A DNA stretch of 64,000 bases, from assembly GCF_001592205.1 (NCBI RefSeq), contig NZ_BCWM01000017.1, positions 1-64,000 on the forward strand, in the 5' to 3' direction. Position 1 is the stretch's first letter. Each line of letters begins with the position of its first letter. The stretch comes from Brevundimonas vesicularis NBRC 12165 (GTDB lineage: Bacteria > Pseudomonadota > Alphaproteobacteria > Caulobacterales > Caulobacteraceae). Made by a program: the position numbers and the translations under genes. Below are positions 45,936 through 54,882 of this stretch, one piece after another. The notes below the pieces were generated by a model. The model made no database searches, had not been told where the DNA came from, and was given only the letters and a program-made list of their open reading frames with translations.

Positions 45936-46907
45936 ATGAATGCGCATGTTCCTGCCCCCAACGCTCCGCTTCGCCCGCTTTCGGTGAGGTTGGCCACCCC
46001 GCGGGGCTTTTGCGCCGGGGTCGACCGGGCGATCCAGATCGTCGAGCGCGCGATCGAAAAGTTCGGCGCCCCCGTCTATGTGCGCCACGAGATCGTCCAC
46101 AACAAACATGTGGTCGAGCGGCTGAAGGCCATGGGCGCCGTCTTCGTCAAGGAACTGGACGAATGCCCCGACGACCGGCCGGTCGTCTTCTCGGCCCACG
46201 GGGTGCCCAAGTCCGTGCCGGCGACGGCGCGGGCGCGCGAACTGGTCTTCCTGGACGCGACCTGCCCCCTGGTGTCCAAGGTCCACGTCGAGGCCGAACG
46301 TCACCATGCGGCCGGCCGGCACATCATCCTGATCGGCCACGCAGGCCACCCCGAGGTCGTCGGCACCCTGGGCCAGTTGGCGCCCGGCGCCATCACCCTG
46401 GTCGAGACCGAGGCCGACGCCGAATCGTTCGAACGCCCCGGCGACGCGCCCCTCGCCTATGCGACCCAGACCACCCTGTCGGTGGACGACACGGCGGGCA
46501 TCCTGAAGGTGCTAAAGCGCCGCTTCCCCGAACTGCCCGATCCGCACAAGGAAGACATCTGCTACGCCACGACCAATCGCCAGGACGCCGTCAAGGCGCT
46601 GGGCGAGGGTTGCGACCTCGTACTGGTCGTGGGGTCCAAGAACTCGTCCAATTCAGTGCGCCTGGTCGAGGTCGCGATGCGCGCCGGCGCCCCAGCCGCC
46701 TATCTGGTGGACGATGCGTCCCAGGTGGACTGGTCCTGGTTTGACGGCGTGAACACCGTCGGCGTCACCGCCGGCGCCTCGGCGCCCGAGCCGCTGATCG
46801 AGGCACTGGTCGACGCCATCCGGGCGCGCTTTGACGCCACCGTGACCGAAGACGACGGCGCGCGCGAAACCGTCACCTTCAAACTGCCGCGCCTGCTGAC
46901 GGCCTAG
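45936..46907 (+). CDS. ispH: 4-hydroxy-3-methylbut-2-enyl diphosphate reductase
   Basis: Last step of the MEP isoprenoid pathway, giving IPP and DMAPP; iron-sulfur enzyme. 323 residues, cluster cysteines C26 ([11 protein letters not shown]), C110 (DATCPLV) and C209 ([10 protein letters not shown]); substrate-binding HEIVHN, SAHGVP and GHAGHPEV are present. Its stop codon is shared as CTAG with the convergent kinase gene. Confidence 0.97.
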   Translation: MNAHVPAPNAPLRPLSVRLATPRGFCAGVDRAIQIVERAIEKFGAPVYVRHEIVHNKHVVERLKAMGAVFVKELDECPDDRPVVFSAHGVPKSVPATARARELVFLDATCPLVSKVHVEAERHHAAGRHIILIGHAGHPEVVGTLGQLAPGAITLVETEADAESFERPGDAPLAYATQTTLSVDDTAGILKVLKRRFPELPDPHKEDICYATTNRQDAVKALGEGCDLVLVVGSKNSSNSVRLVEVAMRAGAPAAYLVDDASQVDWSWFDGVNTVGVTAGASAPEPLIEALVDAIRARFDATVTEDDGARETVTFKLPRLLTA

Positions 46908-48508
46908 GCGACCGCTTTTAACGGCAGAACGACGCGGAAGGTGCTGCCGGCGCCGGGCGCTGTGACGATTTCGATCTTGCCGCCCATCAGGGCCGCCAGA
47001 CCGTGCGCCGCCGTCAATCCCAGTCCCAGCCCTTCGGCGGTGCGCGTCGCGCTTTCATCGCCCTGTGTGAAAGCCTCGAACAGGCGCGCCGCTTCCGCCG
47101 GCTCCATGCCCGGCCCCGTATCCTCGACTTCCAAGGCCAAGCCCGCGCCGGCAACGGCGCGCAGCATCACGCCGCCGGTGCGTGTGAACCGCACCGCATT
47201 GTCCGTCAGCGCCGCCATCAGCTTTTCGACATGAACCGGGTCGCCCAGCCACTCGCCTTCGGCCGCCTCGACCGAAATCTTCAGCCCCTTGGCCTCGGCC
47301 GCGCCCCGGAAGTCGTTGGCGACCCGCTGCAGCAGGTTATCGGGCCGGAACGGCCGGGTTTCCAGCGCCACGGCCCCGTCGCGCAGCCGCACCACGTCTA
47401 GCAGCTCCTCGACCAGCCTCAGTTGCTGACGCCCCGACGCCTTCAGGATTTCAAGCCGCTCGCGCTGCTGTGGCGTTACCAGATCGGCCCCGATGATCTC
47501 GGCCATGCCCAGAACCCCGTTCAGGGGTGTGCGCAGTTCGTGACTGACGTTGGACAAGAACCGCGTCTTGGCCCGGTTCGCCGCCTCGGCCCGCTCCAGC
47601 GCCGCGGACAGGGCGACCTCCGAGGCTTTGAGGCGCCGAACGTCGGCCGTCGTGTTCCACAGGAGCGACCCCGTGCCGATCAGCAGCACGATGAAGAGCA
47701 GCAGCAGCAGCGGCCCGGCCTTGGTCAGGATCTGATAGCCGGGCTGCTCCGGCGCCCAGACGACACGCCCCAACAGGGCGCCGCCGACGTCGCGAACATC
47801 GACGCCGATCATGCCCTTGGGCGGCTCTGTATCGCCGGGCTGGAAGTGAATTCGGTCCAGCGCCAGCCGCGTTCGCAAGAGATTGAGCTCGCCGGCGAAC
47901 GGTTTGAACGACGCGACGATCGGATCGGACGCCGGCGTCGATCCGCCTGCCGTATGCCGCACGACGGTGGAGGCCCCCAGCACATAGACGTCGTCGCCGA
48001 CGCGAACAAACGCCGCCTTCAGCCGCACCCCGGCATCAGCGGTGACCGATCGGTCGCGCCCGGCGGCCTCGGCCCGGAGCGCGTCGATCAGCGGCCGGGC
48101 CGCCTGGCCGAATGGCTCGCCGACCTGCGTCTCGGCCGGTCGGCCCAGCGTGCTGATGCGAAACAGCCGCCCGGTCCCGTCATAACCCAGTGTGAACTGA
48201 TGCTTGTGTTGCGCGGCGTAGAAGGCGCCGAAGTTGCGGTCGTACCAGGCTACATCGCCCGCCGTCATCCGATCGACGGCCTCGTCCCAGACCGAGGCGG
48301 TGGTCAGGTTTTCGCCGATGGTTTCCAGCGCGCGCGTCAGACGCAGCCGCACCAGACCTTCTTCCTTGCGCGCCTGGTGGGCGTCGATGCCGCGACTGAC
48401 GATCGCCAGAACCCCAGCCATGCCGATGATGGACGATAGCATCAGGATCAACGCGATCCTGAACGTGCTCCACGCCCGCCAACCCGTCTTCGATGTCACG
48501 CCACTCAT
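46904..48508 (-). CDS. Sensor histidine kinase with CHASE4-like periplasmic domain
   Basis: Membrane sensor kinase of 534 residues. TM1 about 14-38 and TM2 about 264-285 frame a periplasmic domain like CHASE4 ([19 protein letters not shown] and [11 protein letters not shown]). HisKA has phospho-acceptor H323 in [14 protein letters not shown]; HATPase has DNAVRF, EDTGPGM and [12 protein letters not shown]. No receiver domain and no response regulator nearby, so the partner and signal are unknown. Convergent with ispH, sharing four bases; 50 bases after scpB on the same strand. Confidence 0.9.
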   Translation of the reverse strand: MSGVTSKTGWRAWSTFRIALILMLSSIIGMAGVLAIVSRGIDAHQARKEEGLVRLRLTRALETIGENLTTASVWDEAVDRMTAGDVAWYDRNFGAFYAAQHKHQFTLGYDGTGRLFRISTLGRPAETQVGEPFGQAARPLIDALRAEAAGRDRSVTADAGVRLKAAFVRVGDDVYVLGASTVVRHTAGGSTPASDPIVASFKPFAGELNLLRTRLALDRIHFQPGDTEPPKGMIGVDVRDVGGALLGRVVWAPEQPGYQILTKAGPLLLLLFIVLLIGTGSLLWNTTADVRRLKASEVALSAALERAEAANRAKTRFLSNVSHELRTPLNGVLGMAEIIGADLVTPQQRERLEILKASGRQQLRLVEELLDVVRLRDGAVALETRPFRPDNLLQRVANDFRGAAEAKGLKISVEAAEGEWLGDPVHVEKLMAALTDNAVRFTRTGGVMLRAVAGAGLALEVEDTGPGMEPAEAARLFEAFTQGDESATRTAEGLGLGLTAAHGLAALMGGKIEIVTAPGAGSTFRVVLPLKAVA

Positions 48509-48558
48509 ACGGTCTGGCTTAGGGTGCGCAGACTAAGACGTCGTGAACATCATCCAGC

Positions 48559-49230
48559 TCAGCTGCGTTCGCCGACGAAATCCTGGGCGAACTCGGGCGC
48601 CTCGTCGTCCAGCGGCAATGTGCCGTCCTCGTCGTCCGCCTCGGAGGCGCGGCTTGGGTCGGGCACCTCGAATCCGACCGGCAGCGACAGGTCCAGCAGG
48701 CCCGCCGCTTTCATCTCCTGCACGCCCGGCAGATCGTACAGGGTCGCAAGGCCGAAATGCTCCAGGAACCGGTCGGTGGTCGCATAGGTTACGGGCCGCC
48801 CCGGCGTGCGCCGGCGTCCGCGCAGCCGCACGAACCCCATCTCTAGCAACAGGTCCAGCGTGCCCTTGGAGATGCTGACGCCGCGCACGCTCTCGATCTC
48901 GGCGCGGGTGATGGGCTGGTGATAGGCGATGATGGCCAGGGTCTCCAGCGCGGCCTTGGACAGACGGCGCGGCTCCTCGCGCTCCCGCGTCATCATGAAG
49001 GCCAGGTCCGGCGCGGTGCGGAAGCGCCAGCGGTCGGCGACGCACTCCAGCTCGACCCCCCGCCCCTCGTAGCGGGCGCGCAGACCCGATATGGCGCGGG
49101 CGACATTGCAGTTCTCGGGCAGGCGCGCGGCGATCTCGGCCGCCGTCAACGGCCCGGCGGCGGCGAACAACAGGGCCTCAACCCGCCGCTCGATCTCGGC
49201 CTCGTCGGGCTGGAACGACAGGTCGCTCAC
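48559..49230 (-). CDS. scpB: Segregation and condensation protein B
   Basis: Winged-helix kleisin partner that binds ScpA in the SMC-ScpAB condensin. 223 residues; landmarks include VEALLFAAAGPLTAAEIAA, LSKAALETLAIIAYHQPITR and RGRRRTPGRPVTYATTDRFL. GTG start overlaps the scpA stop (GTGA). C-terminal acidic tail is lineage-specific. Confidence 0.93.
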   Translation of the reverse strand: MSDLSFQPDEAEIERRVEALLFAAAGPLTAAEIAARLPENCNVARAISGLRARYEGRGVELECVADRWRFRTAPDLAFMMTREREEPRRLSKAALETLAIIAYHQPITRAEIESVRGVSISKGTLDLLLEMGFVRLRGRRRTPGRPVTYATTDRFLEHFGLATLYDLPGVQEMKAAGLLDLSLPVGFEVPDPSRASEADDEDGTLPLDDEAPEFAQDFVGERS

Positions 49231-50045
49231 GGCGTCAGCTCCAGCGGCTGGCCCGGTCCGCGCCGCTTCAGATACAGGTCCGCGAACGCCTCGCTTTGCC
49301 GAATGTCCATCGCCCCCTCCTTCACCAGCTCCAGACTGGCCGACAGGGTCGAGGCCGTAAAGCTGGCCTGGCTGGGCCCCTCCTCGTCCTCACGATGGGG
49401 CGCGACCTGTTCCAGCGGCGTCCAGTCGGCCAACTTCGGCATGATCTCGCGCAGCCAGTCGCGGGCGGCTTCCAATGGAAAGGCTTCGACCCGCTGGCCG
49501 GGGGCATAGCGCCGGGCCTCCTCACGCCGGCGCTGCACCACATAGGCGCTCATCAGTTCATACAGGCTGGCGTCGATGCGATCCGACGGCACGATCACCG
49601 TCGCCTCGGGATCGCCGCGCGTGAAGACGTCGCGCTTCAGCTGGGGCCGCGCCATCAGCTGTTCGACGGCCTTTCGCATCGCTTCCAGCTTCTGCAGCCG
49701 GAACGCCAGGGCGGCGGCCATTTCCTCAGCCGGCGGCTCTTCGGCCTTGCCCTTGTCGGTGCGCGGCAACAGCAGACGCGACTTCAGATAGGCCAGCCAC
49801 GACGCCATCACCAGATAGTCCGCCGCAAGGGCGAAGTTGCGCCTGCGCGCCTCGTGCACGAAGGCCAGATACTGTTCCGCCAGTTGGGTGATCGACAGCT
49901 TCAGCAGATCGACCTTCTGGTTTCGCGCCAGGGCCAGCAGGACATGCAGCGGTCCCTCATAGCCTTCCAGATCGACGACGAAGGCCTCGCGCTCCTCGAC
50001 CTCCTCGGCGTTGAAATCCAGATTGGGCTGGAAAGACTCCGTCAT
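49227..50045 (-). CDS. scpA: Segregation and condensation protein A (kleisin)
   Basis: Kleisin bridging SMC heads. 272 residues; N-terminal FVVDLEGYEGPLHVLLALAR followed by QKVDLLKLSITQLAEQYLAF and YLVMASWLAYLKSRLLLP, and a C-terminal winged helix (AFADLYLKRRG). Overlaps scpB; six bases after nagZ stop on the same strand. Confidence 0.93.
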   Translation of the reverse strand: MTESFQPNLDFNAEEVEEREAFVVDLEGYEGPLHVLLALARNQKVDLLKLSITQLAEQYLAFVHEARRRNFALAADYLVMASWLAYLKSRLLLPRTDKGKAEEPPAEEMAAALAFRLQKLEAMRKAVEQLMARPQLKRDVFTRGDPEATVIVPSDRIDASLYELMSAYVVQRRREEARRYAPGQRVEAFPLEAARDWLREIMPKLADWTPLEQVAPHREDEEGPSQASFTASTLSASLELVKEGAMDIRQSEAFADLYLKRRGPGQPLELTP

Positions 50046-50051
50046 AGGTCT

Positions 50052-51101
50052 TCAGGCCTGCGCCTCACCAACGTCCGGCCCCTTGGCGGCGTCCATCCGA
50101 CCGCCCATGGCCTTGAAGAAGCGATCGTGCCCCGCGACGGGATCCAGCGGTTCGGGCGTCCGCACAATTCGGGCCAGCGCGGCTTCCGCCCGGCGGCGCG
50201 CCCCGCCCTTCAGCGGTCCGACGCCCTCGGCGACCTGGCGCATTTCGTCCATGTCGCCGTTCCAGTGGACGACGAGATCGCACCCCGCCTTCAGGGCCTT
50301 GTACGCCCGCTGGGTCAGCGAGCCGGACAGGGCGTTCATCACCAGATCGTCGGACAGCAGCAGACCGCCGAATCCCAAGCGCTCGCGGATCAGGCGAATG
50401 GCCTTCTTGGATTGCGTCGCCGGATGTTTGCGATCGATCGCGGTGAAGACGATGTGCGCCGTCATGCCGATCGGCATGTCCGACAGGGCCTTGAACGGGG
50501 CAAAGTCCCAGGCGTCCAGCGTGTCCAGATCGGCATGAACCGTGGGCAGGTCCTTGTGCGTGTCCGCAAAGGCCCGGCCGTGGCCCGGCATGTGCTTGAT
50601 GCAGGGTAGAACCCCGCCCGCCAGCAGCCCCTCCGCCGCCGCCCGGCCCAGCACGGCGACCGTCTCGGGATCGACGCCATAGGCGCGGTCGCCGATGATG
50701 TCGTGGGCGCCGGGAACCGGCACGTCCAGCACCGGCAGCAGATCGACGGTCACGCCGACCTCGCGCAGATCGTGCGCCATCAGACGTGCGCCCAGCCGCG
50801 TCAGCTCACGCGCCTGAGCCAGCTCGTTCGTCGCCTTCAGATAGGCGTTACCCGGCGGATATTTGGGCCAGTGGGGCGGCCCCATGCGCTGGACCCGACC
50901 GCCTTCCTGGTCGATCAGGATCGGCGCCTCGGGATCGCCGATGCACGCCCGCAGCTCGTCGGTCAGGGCCCGCACCTGTTCCGGCGTGTCGATGTTGCGC
51001 CGAAACAGGATGAAGCCCCAGGGTCGGACCTCGGCGAAGAAGGCCTTTTCGGCCTCCGTCAGCCGATGTCCCAGGCAGCCATAGATGGCGGCGGACGTCA
51101 C
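50052..51101 (-). CDS. nagZ: Beta-N-acetylhexosaminidase (NagZ)
   Basis: GH3 enzyme cutting GlcNAc from muropeptides in cell-wall recycling. 349 residues; landmarks GFILFRRNIDTPEQV, DQEGGRVQRM, KHMPGHGRAFADTH and the nucleophile aspartate in LLLSDDLVMNAL. GTG start overlaps the SPOR gene stop (GTGA). Confidence 0.94.
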   Translation of the reverse strand: MTSAAIYGCLGHRLTEAEKAFFAEVRPWGFILFRRNIDTPEQVRALTDELRACIGDPEAPILIDQEGGRVQRMGPPHWPKYPPGNAYLKATNELAQARELTRLGARLMAHDLREVGVTVDLLPVLDVPVPGAHDIIGDRAYGVDPETVAVLGRAAAEGLLAGGVLPCIKHMPGHGRAFADTHKDLPTVHADLDTLDAWDFAPFKALSDMPIGMTAHIVFTAIDRKHPATQSKKAIRLIRERLGFGGLLLSDDLVMNALSGSLTQRAYKALKAGCDLVVHWNGDMDEMRQVAEGVGPLKGGARRRAEAALARIVRTPEPLDPVAGHDRFFKAMGGRMDAAKGPDVGEAQA

Positions 51102-51877
51102 CGGACGATGCAGTCCCGGCCCGCCGCCTTCAGCGCGTTGCAGAAGGCGACCGCCCGTTCGCGCGACAGGCCCGAGAAGGCCGTGCGGTACAGGGTCGAT
51201 CCGCTGGACGAGGTCACTTCGGTCACGCGCTTTTCAGCGCCCGAGGCGAACGCGCCGAACCGGCCGGCCACCGCAGCGTACTCGCGGTCCGCGATCTCGG
51301 TCGAGGAGAAGGCGCCGATCTGCACCGAGGCTGATCCGCCGGTCGCGGCCGGAGCCTTTGTCGCCGGCGCAGCGACGGGCGCGGGCGCCGGGGTTGTCGG
51401 ACGCGGCGCAGGCGCGGCCGGCGTCGCCGTCTTGGCGGGCGGCAGGCCCTGTCCGGTCGGTGCGGCGGTCGGCGGCGCGGCCGGACGCGGCTGGGGCGCC
51501 TCGGGCGGCGGGGTGAAGGTCACCGGCGCATCGGTCGTCTCGGTCTCGTCGCGATAGACGCGAACGCCTGCGGCCGGGTCGATCGGCTGGGCGTCGATGG
51601 GCGCGGCGGTCTTCATCTCGCCGACGGGCTGACCCACGGCCGGCGGCGCGTCGGTCGAGGCGCGCATGCCGGAACGATAGAAGAAGATCACCGCCACGAT
51701 CAGCAGCAGCAGGACCACCGCGCTGATGATCAACGTCACCGGCGGCGCCTTGCCCCCGCCCGCGCCGACATTGCGGCCGCTGCGCGGGTCATAGCTGTTG
51801 CGGCGGAACGGCAGGTCGTCGTCGGTCGGCGGCGTATAGGCGCCCCGGCCGGGTTTGTTGTCGTCTTCAAAGGACAT
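51098..51877 (-). CDS. SPOR domain protein
   Basis: Single-pass membrane protein of 259 residues that would bind denuded septal peptidoglycan. Cytoplasmic N terminus (1-45), membrane helix about 48-66, long Ala/Pro linker (about 80-180) and a C-terminal SPOR domain (SVQIGAFSSTEIADREYAAV to DCIVR). Located between dgt and nagZ, as in many alphaproteobacteria. Confidence 0.88.
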   Translation of the reverse strand: MSFEDDNKPGRGAYTPPTDDDLPFRRNSYDPRSGRNVGAGGGKAPPVTLIISAVVLLLLIVAVIFFYRSGMRASTDAPPAVGQPVGEMKTAAPIDAQPIDPAAGVRVYRDETETTDAPVTFTPPPEAPQPRPAAPPTAAPTGQGLPPAKTATPAAPAPRPTTPAPAPVAAPATKAPAATGGSASVQIGAFSSTEIADREYAAVAGRFGAFASGAEKRVTEVTSSSGSTLYRTAFSGLSRERAVAFCNALKAAGRDCIVR

Positions 51878-51953
51878 GGTCGCGCTCCGCCGTCTGTCGG
51901 CGCGAATCGGCGCGCCGAACGATCACTCTACGCCCCCGCGTGCATCTTTCGAA

Positions 51954-53144
51954 TCACAGATCGAGGGCGAGGTCGAGGCTGAATAGCTTCTGGTGCACTT
52001 CTATGGCGTAACGGTCGGTCATGCCGGCGATGTAGTCGCACACGGCGCGCGCCCGCTGCGTCTTGTCCGGGGTCATCGCCGGCTCTCCCCATTCCGGCGG
52101 CATCACCTCCGGCTCGGCCATGAACAGTTCGAACAGCTGCGACAGCACGCGCCGCGCCTGGCTGCGGGTGCGGTTGACGCGGTAGTGGCGATACATCCGC
52201 TCGAACAGGAACTTTCTCAGCACCGCCAGATCGACGTGCATGGCCTGCGAGAAATCCACCATCGTGCGCTTGGCCATCCGCACGTCCTCGGTCGTGACGA
52301 TCCGGTCTTCCTCAAGCCGCCGCGCCGTTTCGGCCAGCACGTCCTCGACCATGACGCCGATCATTCGCCGCACCGCCTCGATCCGCAGCATCCGGTCGTC
52401 GATCGTGGGCCAGTCGCGGCGCACCTCGGCCAACATCGGCCCGATCAGCGGCACCTGATCCAGATCGCGCAGGGTGATCAGACCCGCCTGCACCCCGTCG
52501 TCCACGTCGTGATTGTTATAGGCGATGTCGTCAGCGATCGCCGCGCATTGGGCCTCCAGCGAGGCGAATGTCCCCAGCCGCAGGTCCCACCCCGCCTCGC
52601 CGCCTGCCGCATAGGGGCGCACGACCGACCAGGCCGGCTCGTCCAGCCGATGCGACACCGGGCCGTTGTGCTTGATGACGCCCTCGACGGTCTCCCAGCT
52701 GAGGTTCAGCCCGTCGAACTGCGGATAGCGGTTCTCCAGCTCGGTCACGACGCGGAAGCTCTGGACGTTGTGATCGAACCCGCCGTGATCGCGCATCTGC
52801 ACCACCAGCTCGTCCTCGCCGGCGTGGGCGAACGGCGGATGGCCCAGGTCGTGGGCCAGGGCGATGGTCTCGGCCAGGTCGTCGTCCAGCCTCAGCGCAT
52901 GGGCCAGCGACCGCGCGATCTGCGCCACCTCCAGCGAATGGGTCAGGCGGGTGCGGTAGTGATCGCCCTCATGCGCCACGAAGACCTGGGTCTTTTCCTT
53001 CAGCCGCCGGAACGCCGTCGCATGGATGATGCGATCACGGTCCCGCGCAAAGGCGGTGCGCGTGCGGCTGGCGGGCTCGAAAACGCGGCGGCCCTGGGTC
53101 AGGTCGGCCCGTTCGGCATAGGAAGCGAGGTCTGTGTGGCTCAA
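51954..53144 (-). CDS. dgt: Deoxyguanosinetriphosphate triphosphohydrolase-like protein
   Basis: HD-domain dNTPase hydrolysing dGTP (or dNTPs) to nucleoside and triphosphate. 396 residues; HD residues H69 ([10 protein letters not shown]) and H98-D99 ([16 protein letters not shown]), with [19 protein letters not shown] at the N terminus. No ATG fits: TTG at 53144 is chosen because the other TTG (53231) would run into the divergent erpA start region. Start confidence is low. Confidence 0.88.
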   Translation of the reverse strand: MSHTDLASYAERADLTQGRRVFEPASRTRTAFARDRDRIIHATAFRRLKEKTQVFVAHEGDHYRTRLTHSLEVAQIARSLAHALRLDDDLAETIALAHDLGHPPFAHAGEDELVVQMRDHGGFDHNVQSFRVVTELENRYPQFDGLNLSWETVEGVIKHNGPVSHRLDEPAWSVVRPYAAGGEAGWDLRLGTFASLEAQCAAIADDIAYNNHDVDDGVQAGLITLRDLDQVPLIGPMLAEVRRDWPTIDDRMLRIEAVRRMIGVMVEDVLAETARRLEEDRIVTTEDVRMAKRTMVDFSQAMHVDLAVLRKFLFERMYRHYRVNRTRSQARRVLSQLFELFMAEPEVMPPEWGEPAMTPDKTQRARAVCDYIAGMTDRYAIEVHQKLFSLDLALDL

Positions 53145-53216
53145 GTCATCAACTTTGAGGCTGCTTTGATGCGGGGGGCCTTTGCGAACGGCCCTGCCCG
53201 CCTCATATAGACAGCC

Positions 53217-53603
53217 GTGAGCACCGTCCAATCCACAGAACCGTCCACACCCGCCTTCACCGTCGCCACGCGCGCGCCGGAAGGCATCGTCCTAGCCGCC
53301 AGCGCCGCCAAGCGGCTGGCGAAACTGGGGGCGGCCGAGGGCAAGACCCTGATGCTGCGGGTCGCGGTGGACGGCGGCGGCTGCTCGGGCTTCCAGTATC
53401 GGTTCGAACTGGTCGAGACGGCCGAGGACGACGATCTGCGCATCCTGGCCGACGGCCAGACCGCCCTCATCGACCCCGTCTCGATTCCCTTCCTGAAGAA
53501 CTCCGAGATCGCTTACGTCGATGAACTGGCCGGCGCCCAGTTCGTGGTCAGGAACCCCAACGCCGCCTCCAGCTGCGGCTGCGGCGTCAGCTTCTCGATC
53601 TGA
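53217..53603 (+). CDS. erpA: Iron-sulfur cluster insertion protein ErpA/IscA type
   Basis: A-type carrier delivering iron-sulfur clusters to apoproteins. 128 residues with C56 ([13 protein letters not shown]) and C120, C122 ([10 protein letters not shown]). GTG start at 53217. It faces dgt across 72 bases and its 3' end overlaps the small membrane gene by 17 bases. ErpA versus IscA/SufA cannot be settled without alignment. Confidence 0.92.
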   Translation: MSTVQSTEPSTPAFTVATRAPEGIVLAASAAKRLAKLGAAEGKTLMLRVAVDGGGCSGFQYRFELVETAEDDDLRILADGQTALIDPVSIPFLKNSEIAYVDELAGAQFVVRNPNAASSCGCGVSFSI

Positions 53604-53784
53604 CGACGGCCCAGCCGGTCGCCAAGATCGGCGAGGCCAGTAAGGTCGCAAACACCCAGTCCCAAACCCCATCCTGCAACAGCGCGCCCACCAGCCCGAT
53701 CAGGCTGAGCGCAAACAGGACGATGGGCGCGCGGAAGATGGCCCACAGGGTCAAATCCCTCGGGTTGTGACGGCGACGGCTCAC
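53587..53784 (-). CDS. Small (65-residue) two-helix membrane protein in iron module
   Basis: Short protein with a basic N terminus (SRRRHNPRDL) and two hydrophobic helices (about 14-38 and 43-60). GTG start at 53784 overlaps the PepSY gene stop (GTGA), so it is coupled to it. Its 3' end overlaps erpA antisense. Pseudomonas FpvGHJK reductase systems also carry small membrane partners; a similar role is an inference. Confidence 0.65.
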   Translation of the reverse strand: MSRRRHNPRDLTLWAIFRAPIVLFALSLIGLVGALLQDGVWDWVFATLLASPILATGWAVVRSRS

Positions 53785-54869
53785 GCCTTCCGCCTCCCCT
53801 TGCCCAGCCACAGATAAAGACCGGACCCCAGGATCACGATGGTGGCGATGTCCAGGAGCGCCCACAGGATCTTCAGCGCCAGCCCGCCATAGTCGCCGAA
53901 ATGCAGCGGCTGCGACAGCGACAGAGTCTTCACATACCAGGGCATCGGCGCCACCGCCGCCAGTTCGCCCGTCCGCGCGTCGATCAGGGCCGGCGTCGTC
54001 ATGTGCGTCGTCAGCGGCGTGTCGCCGTGGAAGAAGACGGCATAGTGGTGGTCGGTCGAATAGTCGGTTCCCGGAAACGCCACGAACTGCAGCTTCATGC
54101 CCGGCAGCGCCGCCTTGGCCCGTTCCACCGCCGCATCCAGCGAGGCCCGGCCTTGGGCGGGGGCCGGCGCATCATAGGCGACCGTCAACTCCTTCAGCGC
54201 CGTCTCTTTCCAATAGGCCAGTATGGGCGTGGCCAGGGTGTTCACGACCCCTGTCAGCCCCACCACCAGCACCCAGGCCGCTGTCACCACGCCCAGCAGA
54301 TTGTGGTAGTCGAGCCACCGCGTCCGCGCCGCCTTTTTGACCCGCACCGTCCCGAACGGCAGCCGACGCATGAAGGGCGCATACAGCACCACGCCCGACA
54401 CTACCGCCACGACCAGCAACAGCCCCATCGCGCCCAGAAACAGCATTCCCGGCAGACCCAGGAACATGTCGGTGTGCAGCTGAAGCAGGAACTCCATCAC
54501 CGGATGACCGGCGACCAGCGGCGCGCCATCGCCGCTGGTCTGGTCGATGGGCTCGAAACTGTATTTGCCGGCCGGGGCGTCCGGGGCGCGGCTGGTGACG
54601 TTCACCACCGGCCGTTCGTCGTCGAAGCTCATGAAGGCCGGAACCTCGCCCGGATGTTTGGCCAGACCCGCGGCCAGCACCTCGTCCAGCGTCAGCAGTC
54701 GGCCGTCTGGGTTCTTCGGCGCCCACGGCTCATGCAGCAGCGCCGCGTTCAGCTCGTGGCTGAACACCAGCGGCAGCCCTGTGACGCACAGCATCAGCAG
54801 GAACAGGGTCGAGATCAGGCTCGACCACTTGTGCGTCCAGGTCCAGGCGCGGATCGTCCGGGCGTGCAT
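53781..54869 (-). CDS. PepSY-associated membrane protein (siderophore reductase-like)
   Basis: 362-residue PepSY_TM-type inner-membrane protein with four main helices (about 14-36, 140-166, 190-212, 335-355) and periplasmic PepSY regions. HKWSS at 13-17, LQLHTDMFLGLPG and LDYHNLLGV give conserved histidines seen in haem-binding FpvG-like reductases that release iron from siderophores. It follows the TonB receptor by 13 bases. Reductase activity is inferred from family and neighbours. Confidence 0.85.
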   Translation of the reverse strand: MHARTIRAWTWTHKWSSLISTLFLLMLCVTGLPLVFSHELNAALLHEPWAPKNPDGRLLTLDEVLAAGLAKHPGEVPAFMSFDDERPVVNVTSRAPDAPAGKYSFEPIDQTSGDGAPLVAGHPVMEFLLQLHTDMFLGLPGMLFLGAMGLLLVVAVVSGVVLYAPFMRRLPFGTVRVKKAARTRWLDYHNLLGVVTAAWVLVVGLTGVVNTLATPILAYWKETALKELTVAYDAPAPAQGRASLDAAVERAKAALPGMKLQFVAFPGTDYSTDHHYAVFFHGDTPLTTHMTTPALIDARTGELAAVAPMPWYVKTLSLSQPLHFGDYGGLALKILWALLDIATIVILGSGLYLWLGKGRRKA

Positions 54870-54882
54870 CGGCCGGCGCGGA

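Noticed and set aside
53145..53231. Longer TTG start for dgt
   Set aside because: It would overlap the divergent erpA start; no family sequence in the added residues, though the alternative TTG is also weak.
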